A stretch of 64,000 nt of DNA from CAIWHR01 sp963781285. Lineage in GTDB: Bacteria > Pseudomonadota > Gammaproteobacteria > Burkholderiales > Casimicrobiaceae. The position numbers and the translations under genes were made by a program. The notes under the pieces are model-generated. The model searched no databases. It was not told the DNA's origin and saw only the letters and a program-made list of their open reading frames with translations. The stretch covers positions 124,001-188,000 of the forward strand of contig CAWAFI010000008.1 in assembly GCA_963781285.1 (NCBI GenBank), in the 5' to 3' direction. Positions 1 to 8,091 of this stretch are shown here, one piece after another. Numbering within the stretch: position 1 is the first letter of the stretch; every line of letters begins with the position of its first letter.

Positions 1-1
1 A

Positions 2-1180
2 CTGAGTTTTGAAGACGCGCTTGGCATGAACTGGAAGATCGCAATCCACTCGGATGATCGCGAGCGGGTATTCGCCGAATGGCAAGACGCAGCCCAGAAT
101 CAGAAGCCATTTCAGGCAGAATTCCGCTTCTTGCGGGAAGACCATAGCGTGGTGTGGACGCGCGTCAATGCGGCCCCCATGCGCCAAGAAAAGAAGCTAT
201 ACGGCTATGTGCAAACGGTGGAGGACATCACCGAGCGCAAGTCGGAAGAGGCTCTATTGCAAGACGCGCAAGAGAGGTTGTTCGAGGAGAAGGAGCGAGC
301 CCAGGTCACGCTCAACTCGATCGGCGACGGCGTACTTACCACGGACACGCTTGGGAACATCACCTATCTCAATCGGGTCGCCGAGGAAATGACCGGCTGG
401 CCGTGGCAGGACGCATCGGGCCGCCCACTCGCCGAAGTGTTCAGTGTCATCGACGGGACAACGCGCCAGCCCGCCCCCAACCTGGCGGCGCAGGCGGTGC
501 AGCAAAACGAAATCGTGAGCCTGGACATCCATAGTGTGCTTATCCGGCGCGACGGGTACGAGGCCGGGATCGAAGATTCGGCCGCCCCCATCCATGACCG
601 GCACGGCCGGGTCGTTGGTGCGGTGTTGGTCTTCCACGATGTCAGCGACTCGCGAGCCACTGCGCTCAAGATGTCCCACCAGGCACAGCACGACTTTCTC
701 ACCGGCCTGCCAAACCGGCTGCTGCTAACTGACCGGCTCAGCCAGGCGATAGCACTGAGCCGCCGTCACGGCAACAAAGTCGCCCTGCTGTTTCTGGATC
801 TGGATCGCTTTAAACTCGTCAACGACTCCCTAGGGCATGGGATCGGCGACAAACTGCTGCAGTCGGTGGCGCAACGCTTGACGGCCAGCGTTCGCACTTC
901 GGACACCATATGCCGCCTCGGTGGAGACGAGTTCGTGGTACTGCTTTCGGAAATTAGGCATGTGGACGCGGCGATGCAGTGCGCGGAGAAGGTGCTTGCT
1001 GCGATAGCGGTACCACACCTCATCGGTGGGCTCGAGGTCCATGTCACCGTGAGCATTGGTATCAGCGTCTGCCCGGATGACGGCCGGGATGCAGAAGCCA
1101 TGCTCAAGAATTCGGACACCGCGATGTACCATGCCAAGAAGATGGGGCGCGCCAATTACCAGTTCTTCACGCAAACATGA
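2..1180 (+). CDS. PAS-GGDEF diguanylate cyclase, 5' end missing
   Basis: The reading frame is open to the left edge, so the gene starts upstream of the window; the first ATG at 26 is internal to a PAS domain. Visible are the end of one PAS/PAC domain (to about residue 70 counted from that ATG, ending VEDITERK), a second PAS domain (about 90-215), and a GGDEF domain (about 220-384). The GGDEF motif is intact in RLGGDEF, and RTSD lies exactly five residues before it, matching the RxxD inhibitory site. An active enzyme would join two GTP into cyclic di-GMP and be limited by product feedback. No EAL domain follows before the stop at 1180. The missing N-terminus may hold more PAS domains or membrane segments, so the signal sensed is unknown. 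Family assignment is secure; activity is inferred from the motifs. Confidence 0.93.
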   Translation: MSFEDALGMNWKIAIHSDDRERVFAEWQDAAQNQKPFQAEFRFLREDHSVVWTRVNAAPMRQEKKLYGYVQTVEDITERKSEEALLQDAQERLFEEKERAQVTLNSIGDGVLTTDTLGNITYLNRVAEEMTGWPWQDASGRPLAEVFSVIDGTTRQPAPNLAAQAVQQNEIVSLDIHSVLIRRDGYEAGIEDSAAPIHDRHGRVVGAVLVFHDVSDSRATALKMSHQAQHDFLTGLPNRLLLTDRLSQAIALSRRHGNKVALLFLDLDRFKLVNDSLGHGIGDKLLQSVAQRLTASVRTSDTICRLGGDEFVVLLSEIRHVDAAMQCAEKVLAAIAVPHLIGGLEVHVTVSIGISVCPDDGRDAEAMLKNSDTAMYHAKKMGRANYQFFTQT

Positions 1181-1282
1181 ACGCCCTGGCTCCCGAGTAA
1201 TGAGCGTCCTCCCTTGTAGAGGCATGCGTCTGCTCTTGGCCCGCAGTGAGACGTTCGCGATAGGCCGAGAACGACACTGAGC

Positions 1283-1300
1283 ACGTGTCGGCCGGCACGT
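1283..1300. repeat. 18-bp near-perfect palindrome
   Basis: The sequence ACGTGtCGGCCGgCACGT is symmetric except for one mismatched pair. It lies in the 198-bp gap between the diguanylate cyclase stop and the convergent antiporter stop. It could form a hairpin in transcripts from either side, but no T-tract follows, so it is not a standard intrinsic terminator. It might also be a protein-binding site. The rest of the gap shows no gene. Confidence 0.35.
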
Positions 1301-1378
1301 ACAACGCCGTCAGAAACCGAGAGGCAGTAGCAGCCGAGATCCTCGCTGCGAGCGAAGAGCGAGCGATTTGCGCAACAC

Positions 1379-2809
1379 TCAATAAAGCCACACCATCGAA
1401 ATCACTACCAGCAGCGGCAGCATGATCAGGCTCGCCCAGGCGAGGTAGCCAAAGAAGCTCGGCATCGCGATGCCGCGGTCCTCTGCGATCGCCTTGATCA
1501 TGAAGTTCGGCGCATTGCCGATGTACGTCAACGCGCCGAAGTAGACAGCGCCCATCGAGATTGCCACTAGCGTCGCCGTCAGTGGCCCCATCAGCGCCGC
1601 CGCGTCGCCGCCAGCAAGGTTGAAGAACACGAGGTAGGTGGGCGCATTGTCGAGGAACGCCGAGAGCACGCCGGTCATCCAGAAGACCATCGTGTCGAGC
1701 GGCTTGCCAACCGGACCGACGACGAGGCTGACCACGCCGGCCAGCGCGCCGTTGCGGCCCGCGCCGAGCATCACGATCACCGGGATGATGGTGATGAAGA
1801 TCCCGGCGAAGATCTTCGCCACCTCGACGATCGGTGCCCAATGGAACGCGTTGTGTTCGCGCACCGCCTGCGGCGTCACGGCGAGCGACACAAGCGCCAA
1901 CGCAACGAGGATCGCGTCGCGCAGCAGGTTCTGGAGTGCGACAGGCGCACCAAGCACGTCGAACTCGACGCCAGAATCCCACAAACCCGACATCAGCACC
2001 GCGCCGATCACGGCCACGATCAGCAGAAAGTTGATCGAGCCCTCGATGGCGAGTCGCGGTCCGTCTGGCGGCGGAGCGGGCAGCTTCGGCTCCTTACGAT
2101 AGAGCCAGAGGTCGACTAGCCAGTACATCGCCAGCAGCGCCCCGACCAGCAAGGCGGTCGGATGCGCCAATTCGCGCGCGGGCCAGAAGAAATCCACGCC
2201 CTTGAGGAAGCCGATGAAGAGCGGGGGATCGCCGAGCGGCGACAAGGCGCCGCCGACGTTACCGACGAGGATGATGAAGAACACGATCGTGTGTACCTTA
2301 TGCTGCCGGGGCTCGTTGGCGGTCAGCAGCGGCCGGATCAGCAGCATCGCCGCGCCGGTCGTCCCCATCAGGCTCGCCAAGGCAGCGCCCAGCGCAAGGA
2401 TGCCAGTGTTGAGTGAAGGCGTCCCGGCGAGCGAACCGCGCAGGCAGATACCGCCCGCGATCGTGAACAGCGCGAACAGGACGACCAGGAACGGGACATA
2501 CTCGAGCAGGATCGCATGCGCGACATGATGCGACGTTTCGGAGCCGCCGAACACGAGGGTGAACGGCACGAGGAACGCCAGCGCCCACGCCGCCGCGACC
2601 TTGCCATAATGCTCGTGCCAGAAATGCGCAGCGAACAGCGGCACCAAGGCGATCGAGAGTAGCAGCCCCGCGAACGGCAGCCCCCACGGCAGCGGGAGGT
2701 CGGCGCCGTTCAATTCGGGCAGCGCCGCATCTGGCGTGGCGGCGAGCGCCGGGAGGGCGACGGAAGCGAGCGAATGACCCAGCCCCATCTTGCCGATAGC
2801 GGGGATCAA
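1379..2809 (-). CDS. NhaD-like sodium:proton antiporter (CitMHS_2 type)
   Basis: A 476-residue, very hydrophobic inner-membrane protein with about 12 predicted membrane segments. It resembles the NhaD/CitMHS_2 branch of the ion transporter superfamily. Conserved-looking stretches are LMGTTGAAMLLIRPL, VGNVGGALSPLGDPPLF and SAFLDNAPTYLVF, whose Asn, Gly and Asp residues are typical of the re-entrant ion-binding regions in this superfamily. Likely role is Na+/H+ (or Li+/H+) exchange for pH and salt balance; citrate or another carboxylate cannot be excluded. Two start codons are possible, ATG 2809 or ATG 2788. The YciI gene lies only 19 bp upstream on the same strand, so the two are probably cotranscribed. 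Confidence 0.85.
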   Translation of the reverse strand: MIPAIGKMGLGHSLASVALPALAATPDAALPELNGADLPLPWGLPFAGLLLSIALVPLFAAHFWHEHYGKVAAAWALAFLVPFTLVFGGSETSHHVAHAILLEYVPFLVVLFALFTIAGGICLRGSLAGTPSLNTGILALGAALASLMGTTGAAMLLIRPLLTANEPRQHKVHTIVFFIILVGNVGGALSPLGDPPLFIGFLKGVDFFWPARELAHPTALLVGALLAMYWLVDLWLYRKEPKLPAPPPDGPRLAIEGSINFLLIVAVIGAVLMSGLWDSGVEFDVLGAPVALQNLLRDAILVALALVSLAVTPQAVREHNAFHWAPIVEVAKIFAGIFITIIPVIVMLGAGRNGALAGVVSLVVGPVGKPLDTMVFWMTGVLSAFLDNAPTYLVFFNLAGGDAAALMGPLTATLVAISMGAVYFGALTYIGNAPNFMIKAIAEDRGIAMPSFFGYLAWASLIMLPLLVVISMVWLY

Positions 2810-2828
2810 TCAGCGCGCAATCGTAAGT

Positions 2829-3143
2829 TCACTTTGGACCTGCAGCGGGACGAGCCGGTGTCGACGCAGCGTCGCCGACAACCGTCGTCCATTCGCGGAC
2901 TCGCCAACGTGTGACGAGGCCGTTTTGCACGTATGGGTCCGCCTTGGCGAACGCCTCCGCTGCGGCGGGTGAATCGCCCCGGAAATGAAACACCGCTCCG
3001 TCCGCCGGATTGGCAAGCGCGCCAGCGAGGACGAGGTGTCCCTTCGATTGGGCCTCCCACGCGAGTGCCAGATGCTCGGTACGAAAGGCGCCTCGGCGCT
3101 CAAGGTAGTCGGAGGAGACGTCATAGAAGAGCAAGTAATCCAT
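2829..3143 (-). CDS. YciI family protein
   Basis: A 104-residue protein matching the YciI/YCII fold: MDYLLFYDVSSDY at the N-terminus, an RTEHLA segment, a GALANPADGAVFHF core and a DPYVQNGLV stretch. The His in REH/TEHL and the Asp of DPY are the residues usually conserved in this ferredoxin-like family. Biochemical function is generally unknown; some relatives are dehalogenase-like or act in hydrolytic side reactions. The start is supported by AAGGAG nine bases before the ATG at 3143. The tail (about residues 92-104) is Ala/Pro-rich and probably disordered. It is followed after 19 bp by the antiporter gene. Confidence 0.85.
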   Translation of the reverse strand: MDYLLFYDVSSDYLERRGAFRTEHLALAWEAQSKGHLVLAGALANPADGAVFHFRGDSPAAAEAFAKADPYVQNGLVTRWRVREWTTVVGDAASTPARPAAGPK

Positions 3144-3587
3144 CGGATTCTCCTTGGCAATGCCTTAGGACAGGTAGGCGAACCTAATCGACACGACATG
3201 GGGACGTCAATCGACGGTCAACGACTCTCTGATTACATCTTGGTGCAATGGATCGCAGGCCAGGCCGCGAGCTGCATCCTCCCGGCCGCGCAATCGCGCT
3301 TGACAGTGGGGAACCGGAGGATCGTTCAATACTTGTGTGAAATCAATAGTATGTGCCAAGACGGTCGCGGTTCGAACGGTCCGCAGCCTGGGATTCTTGG
3401 CCGCCGGCCGGCTGAACCGAGTTGGCACATTGCGACTCCCTGGTCGTCGGACTAACATGTCAATGCGTTGCTAGTTGAAACGCTTCGCCGCCACCCCAAC
3501 CGCCACTCCCTGACGGCTTGCCCGGTTCGCCGGCATGCGTGCATGGACAATGGCTCGGCCTGCGTCGCCGTCTTCCAACGCCGTCTC
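3144..3587. promoter_or_regulatory. Divergent regulatory region with 9-bp inverted repeat
   Basis: These 444 bp separate the YciI gene (minus) from the GntR regulator (plus). No convincing gene is seen. ATGTGCCAA at 3351-3359 and its exact complement TTGGCACAT at 3422-3430 form an inverted repeat with arms about 71 bp apart, a spacing close to helical multiples and compatible with a pair of regulator sites. TTGACA at 3300-3305 looks like a -35 box, but no well-spaced -10 box follows. The neighbouring GntR protein is the obvious candidate binder, which is inference only. Confidence 0.35.
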
Positions 3588-4301
3588 ATGCCCGACACCC
3601 ACCTTCAACGCGCCTCCGGCACCAGCCTTCGCGCGCAGGCGTACGCCAGTTTCCAGCAGCAGATCCTCGCGGCCAACATTCGTCCCGGTCAGTTCATCTC
3701 GCAGCGCGAGCTGATGCAATTGCTGGGGATGCCGCTGGGTGCGGTGCGCGAACTGATCCCGCGCCTTGAAGCCGAGGGCCTCTTGCGCACGGTGCCGCAG
3801 CGAGGGTTGCAGATCGCGCACGTGGACCTCAAGCTGATCAACAATGCGTTCCAGTTGCGCCTGCTGCTGGAGCGCGAGGCGGCCGTCCACTTCGCGGCCA
3901 CCGTCTCCGACGCCGGGCTCGCTGAAATCGAAGACGCTCATCTGCGGATCGTGCGGCGCGCGCGTCGCGCGACCATAGACGACGATCTGCTGACCGACGC
4001 GCAGACTGTGGACTGGGGCCTGCACGACCTGATGATCGACCGGTTGGGTAACGAGCTCGTTTCCGACACCTACCGCATCAACAGCCTGCGTGTGCGCCTG
4101 ATCAGGCTCGAAGGCTCGATGCTTTCCGCCGATGCGTTGTTGCCGGCGATGCAAGAGCATCTCTGGTTCATCGATGCACTGAAGCGTCGCGATCCGCAGG
4201 CCGTCACCCAGCGCATCACCCACCATATCGAAAGCGCGCATCGCCGCGTGCTCGGATTGCCGCGGCCGACGCTGCCGTGGTCGCTGGAGCAATTGAAATG
4301 A
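3588..4301 (+). CDS. GntR family transcriptional regulator, FadR/FCD type
   Basis: From ATG 3588 the protein has 237 residues: an N-terminal winged helix (about 12-75, containing GQFISQRELMQLLGMPLGAVRELIPRLEAEGLL) and an all-helical FCD ligand-binding domain (about 85-225). The reading frame is open back to 3468, but that upstream part is Arg/Cys-rich and not domain-like; ATG 3543 is an alternative start. No strong ribosome site precedes 3588. Its stop overlaps the start of the DapA-family gene (ATGA at 4298), so regulator and enzymes are translationally coupled. FCD proteins normally bind small organic acids and repress a catabolic operon, which suggests control of the downstream aldolase and kinase. 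The ligand is not known. Confidence 0.88.
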   Translation: MPDTHLQRASGTSLRAQAYASFQQQILAANIRPGQFISQRELMQLLGMPLGAVRELIPRLEAEGLLRTVPQRGLQIAHVDLKLINNAFQLRLLLEREAAVHFAATVSDAGLAEIEDAHLRIVRRARRATIDDDLLTDAQTVDWGLHDLMIDRLGNELVSDTYRINSLRVRLIRLEGSMLSADALLPAMQEHLWFIDALKRRDPQAVTQRITHHIESAHRRVLGLPRPTLPWSLEQLK

Positions 4302-5224
4302 CCGCTGCAGCACCCATCGCCGCGTTGCGCGGCATCTGGCCGGCGTTGCTGACGCCGCTCACCGAGGATCTCGATATCGACCACGCCCGGTTCGTGGCCC
4401 ATTCCCGTTCGCTTCTCGCTGCCGGTTGTCGCGGCGTGACGCCCTTCGGCACGACGGGCGAGGGGCCGTCGTTCTCGCTGGCCGAGCGGCGCGACGCCGT
4501 CGATGAGCTGGTGAAAAACGGGGTACCGACGGCGCGTATCCTGGTGTCGACGAGTTGCGCCGCCCTGCCGGAAACACTGGCGCTGACGCGCCATGCGCTC
4601 GCGATCGGCGCGCACGGTTGCCTGATGATGCCGCCGTTCTTCCTGAAAGGCGTGTCCGATGAGGGCGTGATCGACGCCTACCGCTACGTGATCGACGGTG
4701 CCGCCGATGCGCGGCTCAAGTTGTACCTCTATCACATCCCCCAAATCTCGGGTGTCGGTCTGTCGCACAACGTAGTCCGCACGTTGTGGCGCCTGTATCC
4801 GCAGACGATCGTCGGCATCAAGGACAGCGGCTGCGAGCTGCAGGATTCGCTCGCGCTAGCCCGCGCCTTCATGCCGGGACTCACCGTGTATGTCGGCAAC
4901 GAGCCCGATCTGCCCGAGCTCGGCCGGCGCGGGAGTACCGGCGCGGTGAGCGGCCTCGCCAATTTCGTGCCGCGGCTCGTGCATCGGCTGGTCATGCAAC
5001 CCGACGCCCCTGGCACCGTGCAGGACCTCGCGCGCGTGAAGCGGCTGCTCGCGCTGCTCGGTGGCTACTCGCTGACGCCGGCATTGAAGGGCATCATGGC
5101 GGTGCTGACTGGCGAGCGTGCCTGGCTCCGCGTACGCCCGCCGCTGGTGGCGCTGACCGCCGAGCGTTTTGCCGGCCTCGAGCGCGAGATCGGCGCGTTC
5201 GGCATCGACACCGACGCCGACTGA
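4298..5224 (+). CDS. Dihydrodipicolinate synthase (DapA) family aldolase/lyase
   Basis: A 308-residue (beta/alpha)8 Schiff-base aldolase. The GTTGE motif is at 51-55, the catalytic Tyr is probably Y145 in YLYHIPQ, and the Schiff-base lysine is K175 in VGIKDSG. Start ATG 4298 overlaps the stop of the GntR gene. The family includes true DapA, N-acetylneuraminate lyase and 2-keto-3-deoxy sugar-acid aldolases. The setting beside an FCD regulator and a PfkB kinase, rather than lysine genes, favours a catabolic keto-acid aldolase or dehydratase over lysine synthesis. The substrate cannot be named from sequence alone. Confidence 0.85.
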   Translation: MTAAAPIAALRGIWPALLTPLTEDLDIDHARFVAHSRSLLAAGCRGVTPFGTTGEGPSFSLAERRDAVDELVKNGVPTARILVSTSCAALPETLALTRHALAIGAHGCLMMPPFFLKGVSDEGVIDAYRYVIDGAADARLKLYLYHIPQISGVGLSHNVVRTLWRLYPQTIVGIKDSGCELQDSLALARAFMPGLTVYVGNEPDLPELGRRGSTGAVSGLANFVPRLVHRLVMQPDAPGTVQDLARVKRLLALLGGYSLTPALKGIMAVLTGERAWLRVRPPLVALTAERFAGLEREIGAFGIDTDAD

Positions 5225-5286
5225 CAACCAAGAGCAGCGGTGAGTGAGGACGTCCAAGGTGGGACACGGACTGCCGGGCTGCCGGC

Positions 5287-6216
5287 TTGAGTGACGTGAC
5301 GGATGTGGTTTGCATCGCGAGCTGGAATGCCGACCTCGTGTCGCGCGTACCGCGGCCGATCGCACGCGGCGAGACCCTCATGTCCAGCAGGTTCGAAATC
5401 AGTCCCGGCGGCAAAGGAAGCAATGCGGCCGTCGCAGCTGCGCGGCAGGGCGCCCATGTTGGGCTGATTGCGCGCGTCGGCAACGACGATTTCGGCCGCA
5501 TGGGCCTCGAACTGTGGCGCTCCGAGGGCATCGTGACCGACCATGTCGAAGTGGCCGACGGCGAGACGAGCGGAGTCGCGCAAATCCTCGTCTACGACGA
5601 CGGTGACAACAGCATCGCGGTCTGTCCGGGGGCCAGTGCGGGCCTCGGCGCGCGCCACGCGCTGGCCGCACGCGCGATGCTTGCGTCGAGCCGCGTCGTC
5701 ATGGCATCCTGCGAGGTGCCGCTTCCTGCCACAATGGAGGCGTTCCGCATCGCTCGCGAAGGCGGTGCCGCCACGGTGCTCAATCCTGCGCCCGCGCAGG
5801 CGGTGCCCGATGAACTGCTGGACCTCGTCGACGTGCTCACCCCGAACGAAAGCGAACTGCCAACGCTGGCGGCGCTCACGGGGAACGTGCCGGTGGATGC
5901 TGGGGCGCACAGACTACTCGCGCGCGGCGTGCGGGCGGTGCTGGTGACGCTCGGTGCCGCCGGCTGCATGCTCTATCGGTCGGGCCACGCACCCTACGGC
6001 CTCAACGGGCGGCGCATGGCGGTGGTGGACACGATCGGCGCCGGCGACACCTTCACCGGCGCGCTCGCGGCGGCGCTGGCGCGCGGCGAGCCGTTACCGG
6101 AGGCGATGCGTTGGGCCAACGCAGCGGCGGCGCTGTCGGTCACGGGCCGCGGCGCCATCGGGGGCATGCCGACGTTGGATCAGGTTGGCGCACTGCTGGC
6201 CGAACCCGAACCGTAG
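5287..6216 (+). CDS. PfkB/ribokinase family carbohydrate kinase
   Basis: About 309 residues with both PfkB signatures: SPGGKGSNAAVAAARQGA near the N-terminus and DTIGAGDTFTGALAAALARG near the C-terminus. The Asp of GAGD is the expected catalytic base for phosphoryl transfer from ATP. LTPNESE is the usual ATP/metal region. The closest-looking subgroup is ribokinase, but KDG kinase or another sugar kinase is equally possible. No ATG fits the start: TTG 5287 or GTG 5296 are the choices, following a 62-bp gap after the aldolase. It is probably the third gene of the GntR-aldolase-kinase unit, phosphorylating a sugar or sugar acid of the same pathway. Confidence 0.87.
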   Translation: MSDVTDVVCIASWNADLVSRVPRPIARGETLMSSRFEISPGGKGSNAAVAAARQGAHVGLIARVGNDDFGRMGLELWRSEGIVTDHVEVADGETSGVAQILVYDDGDNSIAVCPGASAGLGARHALAARAMLASSRVVMASCEVPLPATMEAFRIAREGGAATVLNPAPAQAVPDELLDLVDVLTPNESELPTLAALTGNVPVDAGAHRLLARGVRAVLVTLGAAGCMLYRSGHAPYGLNGRRMAVVDTIGAGDTFTGALAAALARGEPLPEAMRWANAAAALSVTGRGAIGGMPTLDQVGALLAEPEP

Positions 6217-6319
6217 CCAGGTCGTCGCCCTGCGGTGCGCTCGCGATGGGCGTTCGCCGTGACGCGCGGGCGCTGGTTGTTCCCATCCGTCGCGAGGGGG
6301 TCCGACCAGCGACGAGCGC

Positions 6320-6325
6320 TATAAT
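6320..6325 (+). promoter_or_regulatory. Candidate -10 box for etfBA
   Basis: A perfect TATAAT lies 32 bases before the etfB ATG, inside a 141-bp gap after the kinase. No good -35 hexamer is found 16-18 bp upstream (the region is G-rich), so an activator or extended contacts may be needed. The predicted leader is about 25 bases and lacks a clear Shine-Dalgarno motif. Confidence 0.45.
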
Positions 6326-6357
6326 CTCGTTTTCCACACAGTCGGCTCCCGATCCCC

Positions 6358-7107
6358 ATGAAAGTCCTCGTTTCGGTCAAGCGCGTCGTCGATTACAACG
6401 TCAAGGTCCGGGTGAAGCCGGACGGTTCCGGGGTCGACACGGCGAACGTCAAGATGTCGATGAATCCGTTCGACGAAATTGCCGTCGAGGAGGCCGTGCG
6501 ACTGAAGGAGAAGGGGGTGGCAACCGAGATCGTCGCCGTGTCGTGCGGGGTCACCGGCTGCCAGGAAACGCTGCGCACGGCGCTCGCGCTGGGGGCCGAC
6601 CGGGCGATCCTCGTCGAGACCGACGTCGAATTGCAGCCGCTCGCCGTGGCGAAGCTGCTGAAGGCCGTCGCGGACAAGGAGCAGCCGAAGCTCATCCTGC
6701 TGGGCAAGCAGGCGATCGACGACGATGCCAACCAGACCGGTCAAATGCTCGCGGCGTTGCTCAACTGGCCGCAGGCGACATTTGCCTCGAAGGTCGACAT
6801 CGGCGGCGACAAGGCGATAGTCAAGCGTGAGGTCGACGGCGGGCTGGAGACGGTCGAGATCTCGCTGCCGGCCATCGTCACCTCCGATCTGCGCCTCAAC
6901 GAGCCGCGTTACGCGACGCTGCCCAACATCATGAAGGCGAAGAAGAAACCGCTGGAGGTGATCAAGCCGGACGCGCTCGGCGTGGATGTCACACCGCGTC
7001 TCAAGACGCTGAAGGTCGCGGAGCCACCGAAGCGGCAGGGCGGCGGCAAGGTCGCCGATGTCGGCCAGCTCGTCGCCAAGCTGCGCAACGAAGCGAAGGT
7101 GATCTGA
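6358..7107 (+). CDS. etfB: Electron transfer flavoprotein, beta subunit
   Basis: A 249-residue protein that is full length for EtfB. It begins MKVLVSVKRVVDYNVK and contains the AMP-binding-type core, followed by the beta-subunit signature around VTSDLRLNEPRYATLPNIMKAKKK. With EtfA it forms the soluble FAD heterodimer that takes electrons from acyl-CoA dehydrogenases and passes them to an ETF:quinone oxidoreductase. Its stop overlaps the etfA start by one base (TGATG), as usual for this pair. Two possible quinone-side partners are encoded elsewhere in this window, at 34109 and 35883. Confidence 0.97.
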   Translation: MKVLVSVKRVVDYNVKVRVKPDGSGVDTANVKMSMNPFDEIAVEEAVRLKEKGVATEIVAVSCGVTGCQETLRTALALGADRAILVETDVELQPLAVAKLLKAVADKEQPKLILLGKQAIDDDANQTGQMLAALLNWPQATFASKVDIGGDKAIVKREVDGGLETVEISLPAIVTSDLRLNEPRYATLPNIMKAKKKPLEVIKPDALGVDVTPRLKTLKVAEPPKRQGGGKVADVGQLVAKLRNEAKVI

Positions 7108-8045
7108 TGAGCATCCTCCTCATTGCCGACCACGATAACGTTGCGCTGAAAGCCGCGACGCTCAATGCCGCTACCGCCGCACAAAAGATCGGTGGCGAAC
7201 TGCATGTCCTCGTCGCCGGCAACAACGCCGGTGGCGCCGCGAAAGCGGCGACTCAGATCATTGGCGTGACGAAGGTACTGCATGCCGACGCGCCGCATTT
7301 CGCGTCCCCGGTTGCCGAGAACGTCGCGGCGACCATCGTCGCGCTGGCCAAGTCGGGCGGCTACAGCCATGTGCTGGCGCCCGCCACCGGCTTCGGCAAG
7401 AATGTGATGCCGCGCGTGGCCGCGCTGCTCGATGTGGCGCAGATCTCCGAGATCATCGCCGTCGAGTCGCCCGACACGTTCGTGCGCCCGATCTACGCCG
7501 GCAGCGCATTCGCGACGGTGCAGTCGAAGGATTCGGTCAAGGTGATAACCGTGCGCGCGACGGGGTTCGACGCGGCGCCCGCGACCGGCGGCAACGCTGC
7601 GGTCGAATCAGTCGCGGCGGCTGCCGACACGGGTCAAGCCAAGGTTACCGGGCAGGAGCTGACGAAGTCGGACCGGCCGGAATTGACGAGCGCGCGAATC
7701 GTGATCTCGGGCGGACGTGGCCTCGGCAGCGCCGAAAATTTCAAGCTGCTCGACGCGCTCGCGCACAAGCTCAACGCCGCGATCGGAGCGAGCAGGGCCG
7801 CGGTCGATGCGGGCTACGTCCCGAACGACTACCAGGTCGGCCAGACGGGCAAGATCGTCGCGCCGGATCTCTATATCGCGGTCGGGATCTCTGGCGCGAT
7901 CCAGCATCTCGCCGGCATGAAGGACAGCAAAGTTATCGTCGCGATCAACAAGGACCCCGAGGCACCGATTTTCCAGATCGCCGATTACGGGCTCGTCGGC
8001 GACCTGTTCCAGGTCATTCCCGAGCTGACGGCGGCGCTGGGCTGA
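7107..8045 (+). CDS. etfA: Electron transfer flavoprotein, alpha subunit
   Basis: A 312-residue EtfA. The N-terminal domain (about 1-185) is followed by the FAD-binding domain with SGGRGLGSAENF, ASRAAVDAGYVPNDYQVGQTGK and VGISGAIQHLAGM, the stretches that contact FAD in the family. NKDPEAPIFQIADYGLVGDLFQ is the conserved C-terminal loop. It is translationally coupled to etfB and followed after 46 bp by an acyl-CoA dehydrogenase gene, so electron donor and carrier are probably made together. Confidence 0.97.
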   Translation: MSILLIADHDNVALKAATLNAATAAQKIGGELHVLVAGNNAGGAAKAATQIIGVTKVLHADAPHFASPVAENVAATIVALAKSGGYSHVLAPATGFGKNVMPRVAALLDVAQISEIIAVESPDTFVRPIYAGSAFATVQSKDSVKVITVRATGFDAAPATGGNAAVESVAAAADTGQAKVTGQELTKSDRPELTSARIVISGGRGLGSAENFKLLDALAHKLNAAIGASRAAVDAGYVPNDYQVGQTGKIVAPDLYIAVGISGAIQHLAGMKDSKVIVAINKDPEAPIFQIADYGLVGDLFQVIPELTAALG

Positions 8046-8053
8046 GACGAAGC

Positions 8054-8071
8054 GTCATTGCGAGCGAAGCG
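8054..8071. repeat. Possible fragment of a dispersed GC-rich repeat
   Basis: GTCATTGCGAGCGAAGCG lies in the 46-bp gap between etfA and the acyl-CoA dehydrogenase. This word resembles dispersed intergenic repeats seen in many bacterial genomes. An 11-base part (TGCGAGCGAAG) recurs at 1347-1357 in another gap. Two partial copies in 64 kb are not proof of a repeat family. Confidence 0.25.
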
Positions 8072-8091
8072 TTCCTAAGGGCAAGCGAACC

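Noticed and set aside
3370..3400. GGTTCGAAC resembling a tRNA T-loop
   Set aside because: The flanking bases do not pair as a T-stem, and no acceptor stem, anticodon arm or CCA-proximal structure was found.
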